Assembly: GCA_033557465.1 (NCBI GenBank)
Contig: CM066033.1
Location: 709,639,637 to 709,703,636 of the forward strand
Reading direction: 5' to 3'
From: Ichthyophis bannanicus
Taxonomy: Eukaryota; Chordata; Amphibia; Gymnophiona; Ichthyophiidae
DNA length: 64,000 nucleotides
Shown: one piece after another, positions 33,674 through 44,005 of the stretch
How the letters are laid out: each line of letters begins with the position of its first letter
Position numbering within the stretch: the stretch's first letter is position 1
The notes under the pieces: generated by a model
The model's input: only the letters and a program-made list of their open reading frames with translations
Database searches by the model: none
What the model was told of the DNA's origin: nothing
Made by a program: the position numbers and the translations under genes

Positions 33674-33929
33674 TTACAAGAGCAAAGATGCTACTAATGC
33701 GTAGCGATGTAGAAGCTTGTATTAGAGAAACACGCTCTGATTTGGCTTAGTTTCACCACACCCGATTTCAAACACACACAAGGAGTGGTTGAGCGGCTGC
33801 ACCTGGCGTTGAAGGATTTGCGGGGGTGCTCGAATACATAGGCCTACAGTCCATACGTACAGTAATTTTAATTTTAATTGTAATACAGGTGTGTATAATT
33901 GACTCAGACAACCGAGCACGCGGTGTATC

Positions 33930-34428
33930 ATTTTCACTGTCTCGATAAACTTTTTAATGAATACTACGCCCCCAAATGCTGGAATAACCTCCCTCCAAGC
34001 ATCAGATCGATCACAGACCTCATGCAATTCAGAAAAGCCCTTAAGCACCATCTGTTCCTTAAGCACTTCTCACAACCCAACAACGCCGCCCCTCCTCCCT
34101 CTCCACAACCCAATCCTTTACTATGACTTAGTAATTATGCAGTTTTCAGAACATGTAACACAGACCAGAGAGTATTTGTAATCAATTGTACTGCTTTCAA
34201 ATGCACATTACTGGAAATAGAACTCCAACATTGTAAATAGAACTCTAATCGTTATCACTCCCTACCAAAATTGTACATAGTTCCCCCAGTTCAAATCCAT
34301 GTTACTATCCCTGTTATATGTAAACTCAAGACAGATTGTTCCTGACAGTTATATTGTTAAATGTAAACCGCACTGATAATAAAGAGCAAGGTACAGAAGA
34401 GCTGTTAAATAAATTAAATAAATAAATT
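33930..34428 (+). mobile_element. L2-like LINE 3' fragment inside Tigger
   Basis: ORF2 C-terminus reads CWNNLPPSIRSITD and QFRKALKHHLF. A 3' UTR with TGTAAACCGCACTGATAATA and a TAAATAAATTAAATAAAT tail follows. Same family as 39840-40003 and 62935-63705. Confidence 0.8.
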
Positions 34429-35023
34429 TGAAAAAACTGCAAGAGTAAAGTCACGAAAGTCGAAGCGCGAAGTGGCAAGGGACGACTGTAGGCCCTTTAG
34501 AAACAGGGACACCACTGGGTGAACTGAGAGGGGCTTTCCATCCACCGCTAGGGCACTGAGATGCACTCTGACGGAGTTGGATTTAAACCCTGTCTCTGAG
34601 AGGTGGAGAATGTTATTGGAATACCACAACCACCGGACAAGAGAAGGGGTCTACCCCTTGCCCAGCGTACCAAAGCGCAAATCTGTGCCACTTAAAGGCA
34701 TACACCCGTCTGGTAGATGTTCTGCGCGAAGACAGCAAGACCTCCTCTACGTCCTTTGGAAGGAGGAACGGGGCGAGAGTCACCCTCTCAGCAGCCACGC
34801 CATCAGCGAAAGGGAGCTGAGGTTGGGATGCAAAAGAGAACCCCCCTCCTGGGAGAGGAGCTGCAGAGATGATCCCAAAGGAATGGGGGTGTCCACTGCT
34901 AGCTGCAGGAAAAGCGGGAACCACGGTTGCCTGGGCCACCATGGGGCTTATCAGGATGACTGAGGCTTTGTCGTGAAGGATCTTGAACAGAGTCTTGGTG
35001 ATCAGAGGTGTCAGGGGAAAAGC

Positions 35024-36135
35024 TTACAGAAGACCCACTGACCATGAGACTAGAAAAGAGTCGGCTGCCACCCTGGCTGGGTGTGGCTGCCTTGAGCAGA
35101 AACGGGGTAACTGGTGATTGTCCAGGCTTGCAAACAGGTCCATTACTGGTTCCCCCCAGGAGTGAAAAAGCCTGCTGGCTACTACCCGGTCCAGCTGCCA
35201 CTCGTGCAGCTGGAGCATTCTGCTGAGTCTTTCGGCCAGCCAGTTGTCTTGGCCGGCAGGTATACTGCCCTGAGAATTCCCTGCCGGACTGCATAAGACC
35301 ACAGATCTAGGGCTTCCTGACAAAGGGTACGGGACCCCGTGCCCCCCTGTTTGTTCACACACAACATGGCAACCTGGTTGTCCGTTTGCACTAGAACAGT
35401 CCCGTGGCCCAGGCACTGCCTGAAAGCCTTCAGGGTGAGACAGATTGCATGCAACTCCAACAGGTTGATCTGTTGGACACTCTCATCCAGGGACCAAACT
35501 CCCTGTGTGCGGTACCCCTGGCAATGGGCTCCCCCAGCCAAGCAGGGAGGCATCTCTGGTGAGGACCCTCACGTGGTGAGGGGCCTGGAAGGGCATCCCC
35601 GCCCCCAGGTGATGGGGCGAGAGCCACCAGGTCAGGGACTATACCAGGCGCCCAGTCACTCTGACTCTGTCCTGGAGATGTCCCATGGCCTGGGACCACT
35701 GGTCCCTGAGGCACCGCAGTTCGCATGTGGAGGCGGGCATCTGGACTGACACGGACCGTGGAGGCCATGTGCCCGAGGTGGCGCAGCAGATGCGTTGCTG
35801 GCACTAAGGTGCGGTGCTTTATGTCCTTGGCTAGGGCCATGAGTCTGCTTGCCCTGTCTGCAGGCAGGAAGGCCTTTGATTGAAGGGTGTTGATCTTTGC
35901 CCCAATGAATTCCAGCTCTTGTGCCGGACAAAGGTTGGACTCGGGGTAGTCGATAATAAACCCCAAGTGCTGCAGAATCTAGGTGGTGCGAGTTGTGGCC
36001 TGCTGCACTTCGGGGGCTTTAATGCCCCTGTTGAGCCAATCAAGATAAAGGAAGACAAAGATCCCCTGTGCCGCCGGACGCCCGTGCTCCCCCTGCTGAC
36101 GCAGACAGAATGCCTTGTGCAGGAGCAACACAAAC
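35024..36135 (-). pseudogene. RT / RNase H / methyltransferase remnants of element C
   Basis: Several frames carry pieces: RT with VFLYLDWLN in place of YLDDWL (one Asp lost by a 3-base deletion) and LEFIGAKINT; RNase H with QTDNQVAMLCVNKQ; methyltransferase with MDLFAS. N-terminal RT motifs are missing. Not functional. Confidence 0.8.
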
Positions 36136-36191
36136 TTCAGGAACCTCCCCTGCCACCCCCCCCCCCCCCCAGAAGAGGACCCGGGCTGAGA

Positions 36192-36425
36192 CTAAGAAGG
36201 GCCTGGCTGCTCCAAGGCTAAGGACAGAGGAGACCCCGAGCTGAGGATTGCTCCCAGGGGCTCCTGAGGTTCCAGAGATCCGGAAGTTAGCAGATCCTGG
36301 GCCACACTGGTCTGAAGATCCTGTTCCACCGAGGCTGCCTCCAGTGCGCAGCCTCTGCAAACGCTGGCCTCAGACAACGCACCGCGCCCAGTCCCACAGA
36401 CCAGACACTGTAGCCTCACCGGCAT
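36192..36425 (-). pseudogene. Cys-rich Gag-start-like fragment of element C
   Basis: Begins MPVRLQCLVCGTG with a second pair VCRGC, the position expected for the zinc module of DIRS Gag. The sequence is not otherwise similar to Gag of A-N2. It sits directly next to RT remnants, across a C14 run (about 36157-36170), implying deletion of the rest of Gag. Confidence 0.4.
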
Positions 36426-36487
36426 GGTGAAGATGACACCCCAAGACAGTCAAAGGAATTGTATCTGAGAAGCCTAAGGGTCTCCTC

Positions 36488-36625
36488 CACTCTATAAATA
36501 AATATATATGAACAAATACCACCACATTTTATATATATTTATATTTATATATATTTATATATATTTATATATATTTATATACACACACACACACATACAT
36601 ATACACACACACATAGATAGATATA
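36488..36625. repeat. TA/TTTA and CA microsatellite
   Basis: Repeated TATATATTTATATA units, then ACACACAC and ATAGATAGATA units. Confidence 0.9.
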
Positions 36626-36864
36626 TACATACAGAATCTTAAATCCCAATAACTGCAACTTGTGCTTGCTTCCTGCTTCTTTTTCTTTCAAAAGGGAATG
36701 AATGCAGCCCCTGCATGCAGGGCCCTGCCGAACTGCCCGTCGCGCGAAACAAGCAAAACTTACCTGCCTCCATTTTGCAAATCTCTTTTATGCATATTCA
36801 CTGTGGGAATCCTGAAAACCCGAATGGCCTAAGTGTGCCCAAAGAACTGGGTTGAGAACCAATG
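36626..36864. other. Unassigned spacer
   Basis: Nothing recognised between the microsatellite and the Tx1/L1 fragment. Confidence 0.4.
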
Positions 36865-37135
36865 TTCTAGATATTGAAAGCATACAAAAAAAACTTGACA
36901 CTGTGGAAACTCTCATGGCCAATTCTATTGATGCACAGATGCAATGGAAGGACTTCAGACAATGTCAATTTAGTTTTAGGCCTGAGAAGCTCTGAAAAAG
37001 ATCAAAAGTATCTGGGTATTACTGACAGGGACTACAATGAATCTGTAAGCTGCATCAAAATATTATCAGTAAACAATACTTTAGTTCCCATGATCTCATT
37101 TGTATCTCTCAAACCTGCTCAGTCTTCTACAAGTA

Positions 37136-38863
37136 CAGTGGTATGCCAAAAGTCTGGAATCACTTGTAAATTTGACGTTTTTCAAACTTCGTGACCTTAT
37201 ATCTTAATTTATTTTTCCTCACAGTGGCCTGTTCTGTGCATCTCATGATAAGTGATAGATTTGGCTATTAGGGCCAACTTTTAGTATTGGTTTGGCCCTT
37301 ATTTTCTGAGTTTGTTCCCCATAGTTGTCCTGTTGATAGATTTTCTGTGAAAATCGCATAATGTACATCGTTGGCCAACGATATATTATTGTAAGTATGC
37401 TTTAAAATATAATGGATGCAGGCCAGGTTTCCTTCAAATTAATGTATGTAGCTTTGAAAAAGGCCGTTTTTATGTGTCAGTGATTGCTCAGTATTTGATG
37501 GGCCACCCTTTGTTCTTGATCACCTGACTGCACCTTTGTCAGCATTGAATGAACCAGTCTGACAAGGTGATCGTTGATCACAACGTGGTTCAAGCTGCAA
37601 TGAGTGACTCAATCAGCTCACGCTTTGATATCGGATGCCTCTTGGATATTTCCAAGGCCAACTGTGCCACAGGTTCTCGATTGGATTCAGATCTGGAGAC
37701 TGGGCAGGCCAGTCCATTGACTTGATGTTGTTCTGCTGCCTCTAGCCAATCACCTGTCTGGAGCGATAGCAGGGTGCATTGTCATCTTGGAACAAGAACT
37801 GGCCAGGAAACATCTGGTGTGCTGATGGCACCATGCACCTTTGCAGTATGGTGATGTACTTGGCCCCGTTGACCATTCCATCGATGATGTGAAGACGTCC
37901 AGCACCACTGGCAGCCATGCAGCCCCAGACCATGACCTTCAAAGGATGCTTCACAGTGAGGTTGAGACACTCAGGCTTGAATTCCTCTCCAGGAAATCTC
38001 CTCACATAGGTGTGGGCCTGGTTACCAAACAGGCTGAAGGTGCTTTCATCACTGAATAGCACCTTTTCCCACATTTCAGTCGACCAGGTTGAGTGCTTTC
38101 TCGCCCACACGATCCGGTTGTGCCTTTGTATGTCAGTCATCAGTGGCTTATTCCGTGCTTTGCAGCCCCAGAAACCAAACTGCAGGCACCGGCGACAAAC
38201 TGTTGATGAGCTGACACTGACCTCACTCTTGTCTGACCACTCTCGAAGTAACTGAGGAGAGGTGAACTTGTGATTGTCAGTGAAATGCATCGTAGTGCGC
38301 GGTCCTGGCGTGATGTTGATGCACGTGGATGACCTGAATGAGGCTTGTCCACCACTGAACCCGTTTCTTTCTTCTTCTGTACAATCTTAACAACAGCGCT
38401 CTGACTGCAGCCAACTTTCCTGGCTGACGGCTTGAAAATCCTTCCTCGCTCATAAAGGACACACAAACACGCTCCTCCAATGTCAGAGTCCGAGTCATCT
38501 TCATGGTCGATCCAGAAAGCGTATGAAATTCAAAAATTCCATGCGTTTTTATAGCTGTACTGTTAGCTAGATATCTGCATTGTGATTGGTCAGAAATAAC
38601 GAGTGCATATTGGATAATCTCGATCCAGTTTTGATGCAGGATCCACAAAAATCACAGCAGCTATCTCCCAGTGTCTGTAAAGTATTTAAATTGGAAGCAA
38701 GGAATGCAAAAAAGTCAACTCTAATAACCATATGTATCCCTTTTAACGTGGTAGAAAGATGAACTATGCTGGGCTAACGCAAAATTAAAAAAAAAAAAAC
38801 ACACATTAGAAAGTACGAAAAATGCAAAACTCACAAGTGATACCAGACTTTTGCACACCACAG
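37136..38863 (-). mobile_element. Tc1/mariner DNA transposon, full length but inactive
   Basis: Terminal inverted repeats of ~50 bp (CAGTGGTATGCCAAAAGTCT at 37136 and the complement ending at 38863) are flanked by TA on both sides (37134-37135 and 38864-38865). Length 1728 bp, usual for Tc1. It interrupts the Tx1/L1 fragment. Confidence 0.92.
37486..38504 (-). pseudogene. Tc1 transposase, frameshifted
   Basis: Starts MKMTRTLTLEERVC at 38504. The N-terminal paired-like domain includes KVGCSQSAVVKIV; HPRASTSRQDRALR follows. The DDE domain has LFSDESTFSLF (first Asp), LFQDDNAPCYRS (second Asp) and, in another frame, DLNPIENLWH (third acidic residue). It ends near KGWPIKY at about 37486. Several frameshifts and a Trp-to-stop change make it non-functional. 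Confidence 0.88.
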
Positions 38864-39560
38864 TATGTCAACAGCAGTTCGAGAAATAGCAAAACCACCT
38901 CCCAGGAAAGACAGAACACAGCCCTCCCTCATTCCACATCCCAGGATAAGAAGCTTCAACCACACCCCAGTAGCCATGACAATGGCTGCCAGGTTAGTAT
39001 ACAAAGCCATCAATGTCTGGAAAAATAACCTTCAAACTGGAATTACACTAAGGGCAGCAAATAGAAAAGTAAACCTGACCCGATCAAAAGCCTTTTCGGG
39101 ATCAAAGCCCATCATTGGTGCCAGATTTTTACAAGTTGTACACCATTCCAGTAGCTTACATATATTGACCACTGCTTCCCTACTTCTAACAAAGTCTACC
39201 TCACCATCCAAAACCAGGACAGCGATATGTGAGACTAATCTACCTGCCAGCATCTTAGCTAAAATTTAAACATGTTCAATAGGAAATCGGGCGATAAGAC
39301 TCCAGGAATTCTGGGTCCTTCCCCCTTTAAGAATGAAAGTGATCAAAGCTTGCTTAAAATATGGTGGAAACTCATTTCAGGCAATAATAATAGCATAGAA
39401 AGCCTCCAAAGGACTAGGCAAATCATTCGGAAGGTGGTCAATAAAACTCCCCATTCTGGGCCTGACATTTTATGGAGGTCCTTAACTCACTGAATCTCCA
39501 GGGCAGCAATTGGCTCTACTCTGCCACTACTGCAGACAATTAAACAGTCAAACACCAAAG

Positions 39561-39839
39561 ACTAACAGACATTCCATCCTTTCCTGAGGAAACGAAGACA
39601 CTGCAGAACGTAAGCCTGCATAATAATGACAAAAGACCAACTATTTTGACTGTCGCATGCACTTGCCAAACTGCCACCCCTGTAAATTGTGAATATAGAT
39701 TTAGGGCCCAGTGAGGGCTTAAACCAACGGGCCAAATTCAATCACTGTTTATTACCATGCTGAAAAAGCCAAAAATAATAAAACAATTTTGTGGCGATTC
39801 TTGCAGCAAATTAGTAAGTGCTTTCTGCACTGCCAGCAA
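39561..39839. other. Unassigned spacer
   Basis: No feature recognised. It may be further decayed LINE sequence. Confidence 0.4.
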
Positions 39840-40003
39840 GGCATACAAGATTTGTAAATAGTTTACCCCTGTTATCCAAGTTATTTGCCCTGTTATCTGT
39901 AAACTCATACGTGTTAATTGTACTGAGCATTTTTGTTCCATGTAAACCGCGCTGATGCTGAATAGTGCGGTATATAAGAGACTATAAATAAATAAATAAA
40001 TAC
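39840..40003 (+). mobile_element. L2-like LINE 3' tail
   Basis: Shares TACCCCTGTTATCCAAGTTA, TGTAAACCGCGCTGATGCTG and the ATAAATAAATAAATA tail with the copy inside element G (62935-63705, opposite strand). Confidence 0.78.
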
Positions 40004-40202
40004 TTATTGACCTCGCTGACAAGGGCACAAATTTTAGTTTTTATCCCAAATGAATTGTTCTTTGAAAAGCAATATATTCACCACCATAGTTTACTGTTGC
40101 CACGCAAAACACACCAAGATCTCTCCATAGCCCAAAAAAGGGAAGGCAATTATTATTAGAATTTAGATCACATCTTTCCAGAAGATGATCAAGGCAAGTT
40201 AA

Positions 40203-40566
40203 GCGTAGTTACTCACCTGTAACAGGTGTTCTCCAGGAGCAGCAGGAATCAGTCCTCACATATGGGTGACGTCGGCGCCGACGGAACCCTCGCGGAGCAA
40301 TTTTCCCCAGTTTTCAAAGAAAGCCTTTGGGAATTGCAGCGCGCATGCGCGGTCCTCTTCCCGCCCAAGGGTGCCATCTTGCTCAGTCAGATGACATAGC
40401 TAAAAGACAGCAAAAATTAGCAAAAACGAAAGCATAAAATTGCAACTCCAAGGGGAGGAGGGAGGGTTGTGAGGACTGATTCCTGCTGCTCCTGGAGAAC
40501 ACCTGTTACAGGTGAGTAACTACGCTTTCTCCAGGACCAAGCAGGAAGTCAGTCCTCACATATGGG
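40203..40566 (-). repeat. Left ITR and ICR of D
   Basis: Bases 40203-40259 and 40469-40525 are exact inverted copies (57 bp). 40526-40566 complements the right end. The ITR holds GTCGGCGCCGAC and CGCGCATGCGCG (40340-40351). Confidence 0.93.
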
Positions 40567-40704
40567 ACTCCCAAGCTTAAGGCTACCGGAGACCCTAAGC
40601 ACAAAAACGAGCTCCCTCGAGGTCAGTAGCACAGAAGGAAGGAATCTTCTCTGAATATGTCTCCAACCGGTAACCCAACATCCGGGACGGAGGGTAGGAG
40701 TTGC

Positions 40705-42003
40705 CTATACCTCGAAGAGGTTACGGAGGACTGCCTGTCCGAAAGCACTGTCCCTGCGGGACTCCCTCTCCAGGCAGTAATGGGCTGCAAAAGTCTGGCT
40801 TGAAGACCAAGTAGCGGCCCGGCAGATGTCTGCCAATGGAACAGAGCGGAGGTAAGCTACTGACGTAGCCTTCGCCCGAACACGATGAGCCGTGACTCTA
40901 CCTTCCAGCACGAGGCCCGCAGCCTCGTAAGCCCAAGCGATGCAGTCCGCAATCCAGATGGACAGAGTACGCTTGGAGACAGGGAGCCCCAACCTGTTGG
41001 GGTCATAAGACACGAAGAGCTGAACAGCCTTTCGGTGCTCCAGCGTACGGTCAAGGTAGAAGGTCAACGCCCTTCTACAATCCAGGGTATGCAGGACTAT
41101 TTCAGCTCGGCTGGAGTGCGGCCTGGGAAAGTAGGTCGGAAGTACCACCTGGTGGATGTGAAAAGGGGAAACCACTTTGGGAAGAAATTTGGGGTGAGTC
41201 CGTAGGACTACCCGGTTCTTGTAGAACCTAGTGTAAGGAGGATCAGAAACCAGGGCCTGCAGCTCACTAACGCGTCTAGCAGAAGTGAGGGCTACCAAGA
41301 ACAAGGTTTTCCAGGAAAGAAAACGTAGTGGACAGGTAGCCATAGGCTCAAAAGGCGGACAGGTAATCCGCTGCAACACCACATTAAGGTCCCAGTCCGG
41401 GGCTGGCGGGCGCAAAGGTGGCTTAAGGAGAAGGAGGCCTCTGAGAAAACGAGCCACCAGAGAGTGGCTGGAAAGAGGTCTACCATCCACCGGCATGTGA
41501 TGCGCAGAAAGAGCACTGAGGTGGACCTTTACCGAGTTGGACTTAAGTCCAAGGTTGGAGAGAGAGAGCAAGTACTGCAAGACCACTGATGCTGAACAGG
41601 AGAAAGGATCTTGAGACTGCTGAGTACACCAGACGGAGAACCGACGCCACTTGAGAGCGTAGGCCTTTCTGGTGGAGGGCCTCCTGGAGGCCAAGACGAC
41701 CTCCTCCACATCTGGAGATAGCTGCAGAGGAGCAAGGACTACCCTTTCAGCAGCCAGGCCATCAGATGAAGGGACCAGAGATTGGGGTGTAGGAGAGTCC
41801 CCTGATCCTGCGACAGAAGGTCGGGCTGAAATCCCAGTGGAAGAGGAGTGTCTACCGCTAGCTGCATCAGAAGCGGGAACCAAGGATGTCTCGGCCACCG
41901 GGGAGCCACTAGGATCATCGATGCTTTGTCTCTGAGAGCCTTGAAGAGTGTCCGAGACACCAGTGGCATGGGAGGAAAGGCATATAAGAGGCCTGTGGAC
42001 CAT
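40705..42003 (-). CDS. DIRS tyrosine recombinase, intact (element D)
   Basis: 432 codons, no break. Residues ~85-200 form the core-binding part (STRKAYALKWRRFSVWC, SNSVKVHLSALSAHH). Catalytic residues: Arg243/244 in SARRVSELQ, His373 and Arg376 in TAHRVRAK, Tyr409 in FAAHYCLE. The first 265 bases overlap the end of RT (41739) in another frame, and the same frame stays open further upstream (43266-42061) with a single stop between. Role in the family: integrates circular cDNA without target duplication. It is the most complete recombinase in the window and could act in trans if expressed. Confidence 0.9.
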   Translation of the reverse strand: MVHRPLICLSSHATGVSDTLQGSQRQSIDDPSGSPVAETSLVPASDAASGRHSSSTGISARPSVAGSGDSPTPQSLVPSSDGLAAERVVLAPLQLSPDVEEVVLASRRPSTRKAYALKWRRFSVWCTQQSQDPFSCSASVVLQYLLSLSNLGLKSNSVKVHLSALSAHHMPVDGRPLSSHSLVARFLRGLLLLKPPLRPPAPDWDLNVVLQRITCPPFEPMATCPLRFLSWKTLFLVALTSARRVSELQALVSDPPYTRFYKNRVVLRTHPKFLPKVVSPFHIHQVVLPTYFPRPHSSRAEIVLHTLDCRRALTFYLDRTLEHRKAVQLFVSYDPNRLGLPVSKRTLSIWIADCIAWAYEAAGLVLEGRVTAHRVRAKATSVAYLRSVPLADICRAATWSSSQTFAAHYCLERESRRDSAFGQAVLRNLFEV

Positions 42004-44005
42004 GGAATCAGAAAAGCATCTGCCGCTACTCTGAGAGGATGCGGTTGTCGAGAGCAGAATCTAGGAAGTTGCCGGTTCAGAGGACTGGCAAACAGATCCA
42101 TGGTGGGGAGGACCCACTTGAGAAAGATCCGCTGAACCACCAGCGGGTCCAACCTCCACTCGTGTGGTTGAAGGATCCTGCTGAGCTTGTCGGCCAGGTA
42201 ATTTTCTTGACCTGGGAGATAGACAGCCTTGAGGACGATGCCGTGGTGGACAGCCCAAGAGCATAGTTTTTGTGCCTCCAGACAGAGAAGGAAGGAGCCT
42301 GTTCCGCCTTGTTTGTTCACGTAGAACATTGCAACCTGATTGTCCGTCTGTATCATCACCGACTGGTGAGAAACCAGGTGAGAGAATGCTGGGGGGGCTC
42401 TGAGCTCTAGGAAGTTTATCTGTTGAGCAGACTCCCAAGGAGTCCAGAGGCCTTGAGTACAGGTCTCCTGGCAATGTGCACCCCAACCTAGTAGAGAAGC
42501 ATCGGTCGTCAGGACGTGAGAATGCGGAGGGGGTTGAAAAGGCACTCCTAGGACTAGGTTGGGCAGATGAAGCCACCATTGTAGAGAAGAGACCAGCTGG
42601 TCGGAGATCTGCACGGAGTCCGCTAGGCTCCACGTGGCCTGATGCCATTGATTGCGAAGGCACCACTGAGCAGGACGCATGTTCAGTCGGGCATTGGGTG
42701 TCATATGGACCGTGGAAGCCATATGGCCGAGCAGTCGCAGAAAATGTCTGGCCGGGACCAGCGCATTGCTGTGAAAGTGGCCGGCGAGGTCCATGAGCCG
42801 CCTGGCCCTGTCCAGAGGGAGGAAGGCCCGCGCCTGAAGTGTGTCCAACCGGGCGCCTATGAACTCGAGATTTTGAGAGGGGAGCAAAGTGGACTTTGAG
42901 AAGTTTATGACAAAACCCAAGTGTTGGAGCAGGGCCACAGTGCGCTGAGTGGCCTCTTGGGAAGACTGGGCTCTGATGAGCCAGTCGTCCAGGTATGGGA
43001 ACACAAACAGACCTTGAAGTCTCAGATAAGCCGCCACCACAGCGAGGCACTTGGTGAACACCCTGGGTGCGGAGGATAGGCCAAAGGGTAGTACCCTGTA
43101 CTGGTAATGATTTCCTCCTACAACAAATCTGAGATATTGCCTGTGGTCTGGATGAATGAGGATATGAGTATATGCATCTTTCAGATCCAAGGAGCATAGC
43201 CAGTCTCCCTGCTGGAGGTAGGGCAGCAGAATTCCAAGGTAAGCATCTTGAACTTTTCCTTTGCAAGGAACTTGTTGAGGTTTCGCAAGTCCAGGATGGG
43301 CCTGAGGCCTCCTGTTCTTTTTGGAATCAGGAAATACCTGGAGTAAAACCCCTGGCCCTTCAGGTGGTGGGGCACTGGTTCCACGGCTTGTTCCTGAACA
43401 AGACTTGCTAACTCCTGAAGTAGTAAGTCCCTGTGCAAAGGCAGTCTGGGAGGCTCCCCTGGAAAGTAGGAGGGAGGTACCTGGTGAAAGTGAAGAAGAT
43501 AACCCTTTTGAACTATGTGAAGTACCCAGGTATCTGTGGTGATGGTGGACCACCTTTGGGCAAAGTGGACCAGCCGTCCTCCTGTGCTGAGAGAAACCAG
43601 CTGAGGGGGAGAGGCTATGCTGAGGAAGTCAAAAAACCCCACCCTGCTGAGCAGGGGCCGGTGGTGCAGGCTTGGGGGCTTGCTGCCTACGGGACCCATT
43701 ACCCCGTCCCTTGGCCTGCTTTCCCTGTGGGGGAGCCACTGAGGCCGGATATTGAGGGTAGCATTTATAGGCAGCACCTTTCCTCGGGTAAAAGGGCTTT
43801 TTCCCCGAGGCCTTCTTCTTTTGAGAAGGGGCAGAGGTCTTCCTCGAGAGACGAGTCCTGGTGAGAGTCTCCGTCTCGATTTGTGCAGCCTTCTCATCCA
43901 TGGGCTTGCCAAAGAGGTTATCACCTCGGCAGGGGACATCGACCAACTTGTCCTGTACCCAGGGCTCGAGGTCGGACGTCTGAAGCCAAGCCTGGCGGCG
44001 TCCAC
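41739..44005 (-). pseudogene. DIRS RT / RNase H / methyltransferase, one frameshift (element D)
   Basis: The N-terminal part reads VHFAQRWSTITTDTW to KFKMLTL (44005 to about 43240). A 1-base deletion near 43239 (CCAAGG where B has CCAAGGG) shifts the frame. The remainder (about 43240-41739) has LDLKDAY, FPYLDDWLI, TTDASLLGWGAH, MIQTDNQVAMF, DKLSR, MDLFAS and YAFPP. A small indel lies in the RNase H part (FLELRAPPAFSH). One base from an open frame otherwise. Confidence 0.87.

Larger units (their letters stand above)
33172..34488 (-). mobile_element. Tigger/pogo-type DNA transposon, decayed
   Basis: Ends CAGTCATCCCTCGTTTATCG and its imperfect complement are flanked by the TA target at 33170-33171 and 34489-34490. 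It contains the N-terminal part of a transposase (33673-33212) and a later L2-like insertion; the DDE catalytic domain is missing. Confidence 0.85.
32456..34942 (-). pseudogene. Tyrosine recombinase of element C, split by Tigger
   Basis: The N-terminal part is 34942-34491 (GVAAERVTLAP, STRRVYAFKWHRFALW), then the Tigger insert, then 33169-32456. His-x-x-Arg is kept (TAHRVRAM), as is the Tyr region (FAAHYCLDRES). The first Arg block reads SSGRVSEL, retaining one of the two arginines. Frame breaks lie near 32980 and 32730. Confidence 0.82.
31955..36430 (-). mobile_element. DIRS-like element C, internally deleted, interrupted by Tigger
   Basis: The left end GCGTAGTTACTCACC is at 31955. Recombinase sequence lies on both sides of a Tigger insertion. 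RT/RNase H/methyltransferase pieces run to about 36135. A short Cys-rich Gag-start-like stretch (36425-36192) follows, with most of Gag missing. No right ITR was found. Divergence from A, B and D is larger than among those copies, and its ITR has lost the central palindrome (GATGTTGACGG). Confidence 0.85.
36865..39560 (-). mobile_element. Tx1/L1-like LINE reverse transcriptase fragment, split by Tc1
   Basis: On the minus strand the right part (39560-38866) reads ITFILKGGRTQNSW and ILAKMLAGRLVSHIAVLV, then GFDPEKAFDRVRFTFLFAAL, an L1-type motif A region. The left part (37133-36865) reads LLFTDNILMQLTDSL, a decayed FADD box region. Heavily mutated, with several stops. Confidence 0.7.

Noticed and set aside
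38865..39269. Plus-strand 134-codon frame
   Set aside because: Antisense to the L1-type RT fragment, whose minus-strand translation carries the recognisable motifs.
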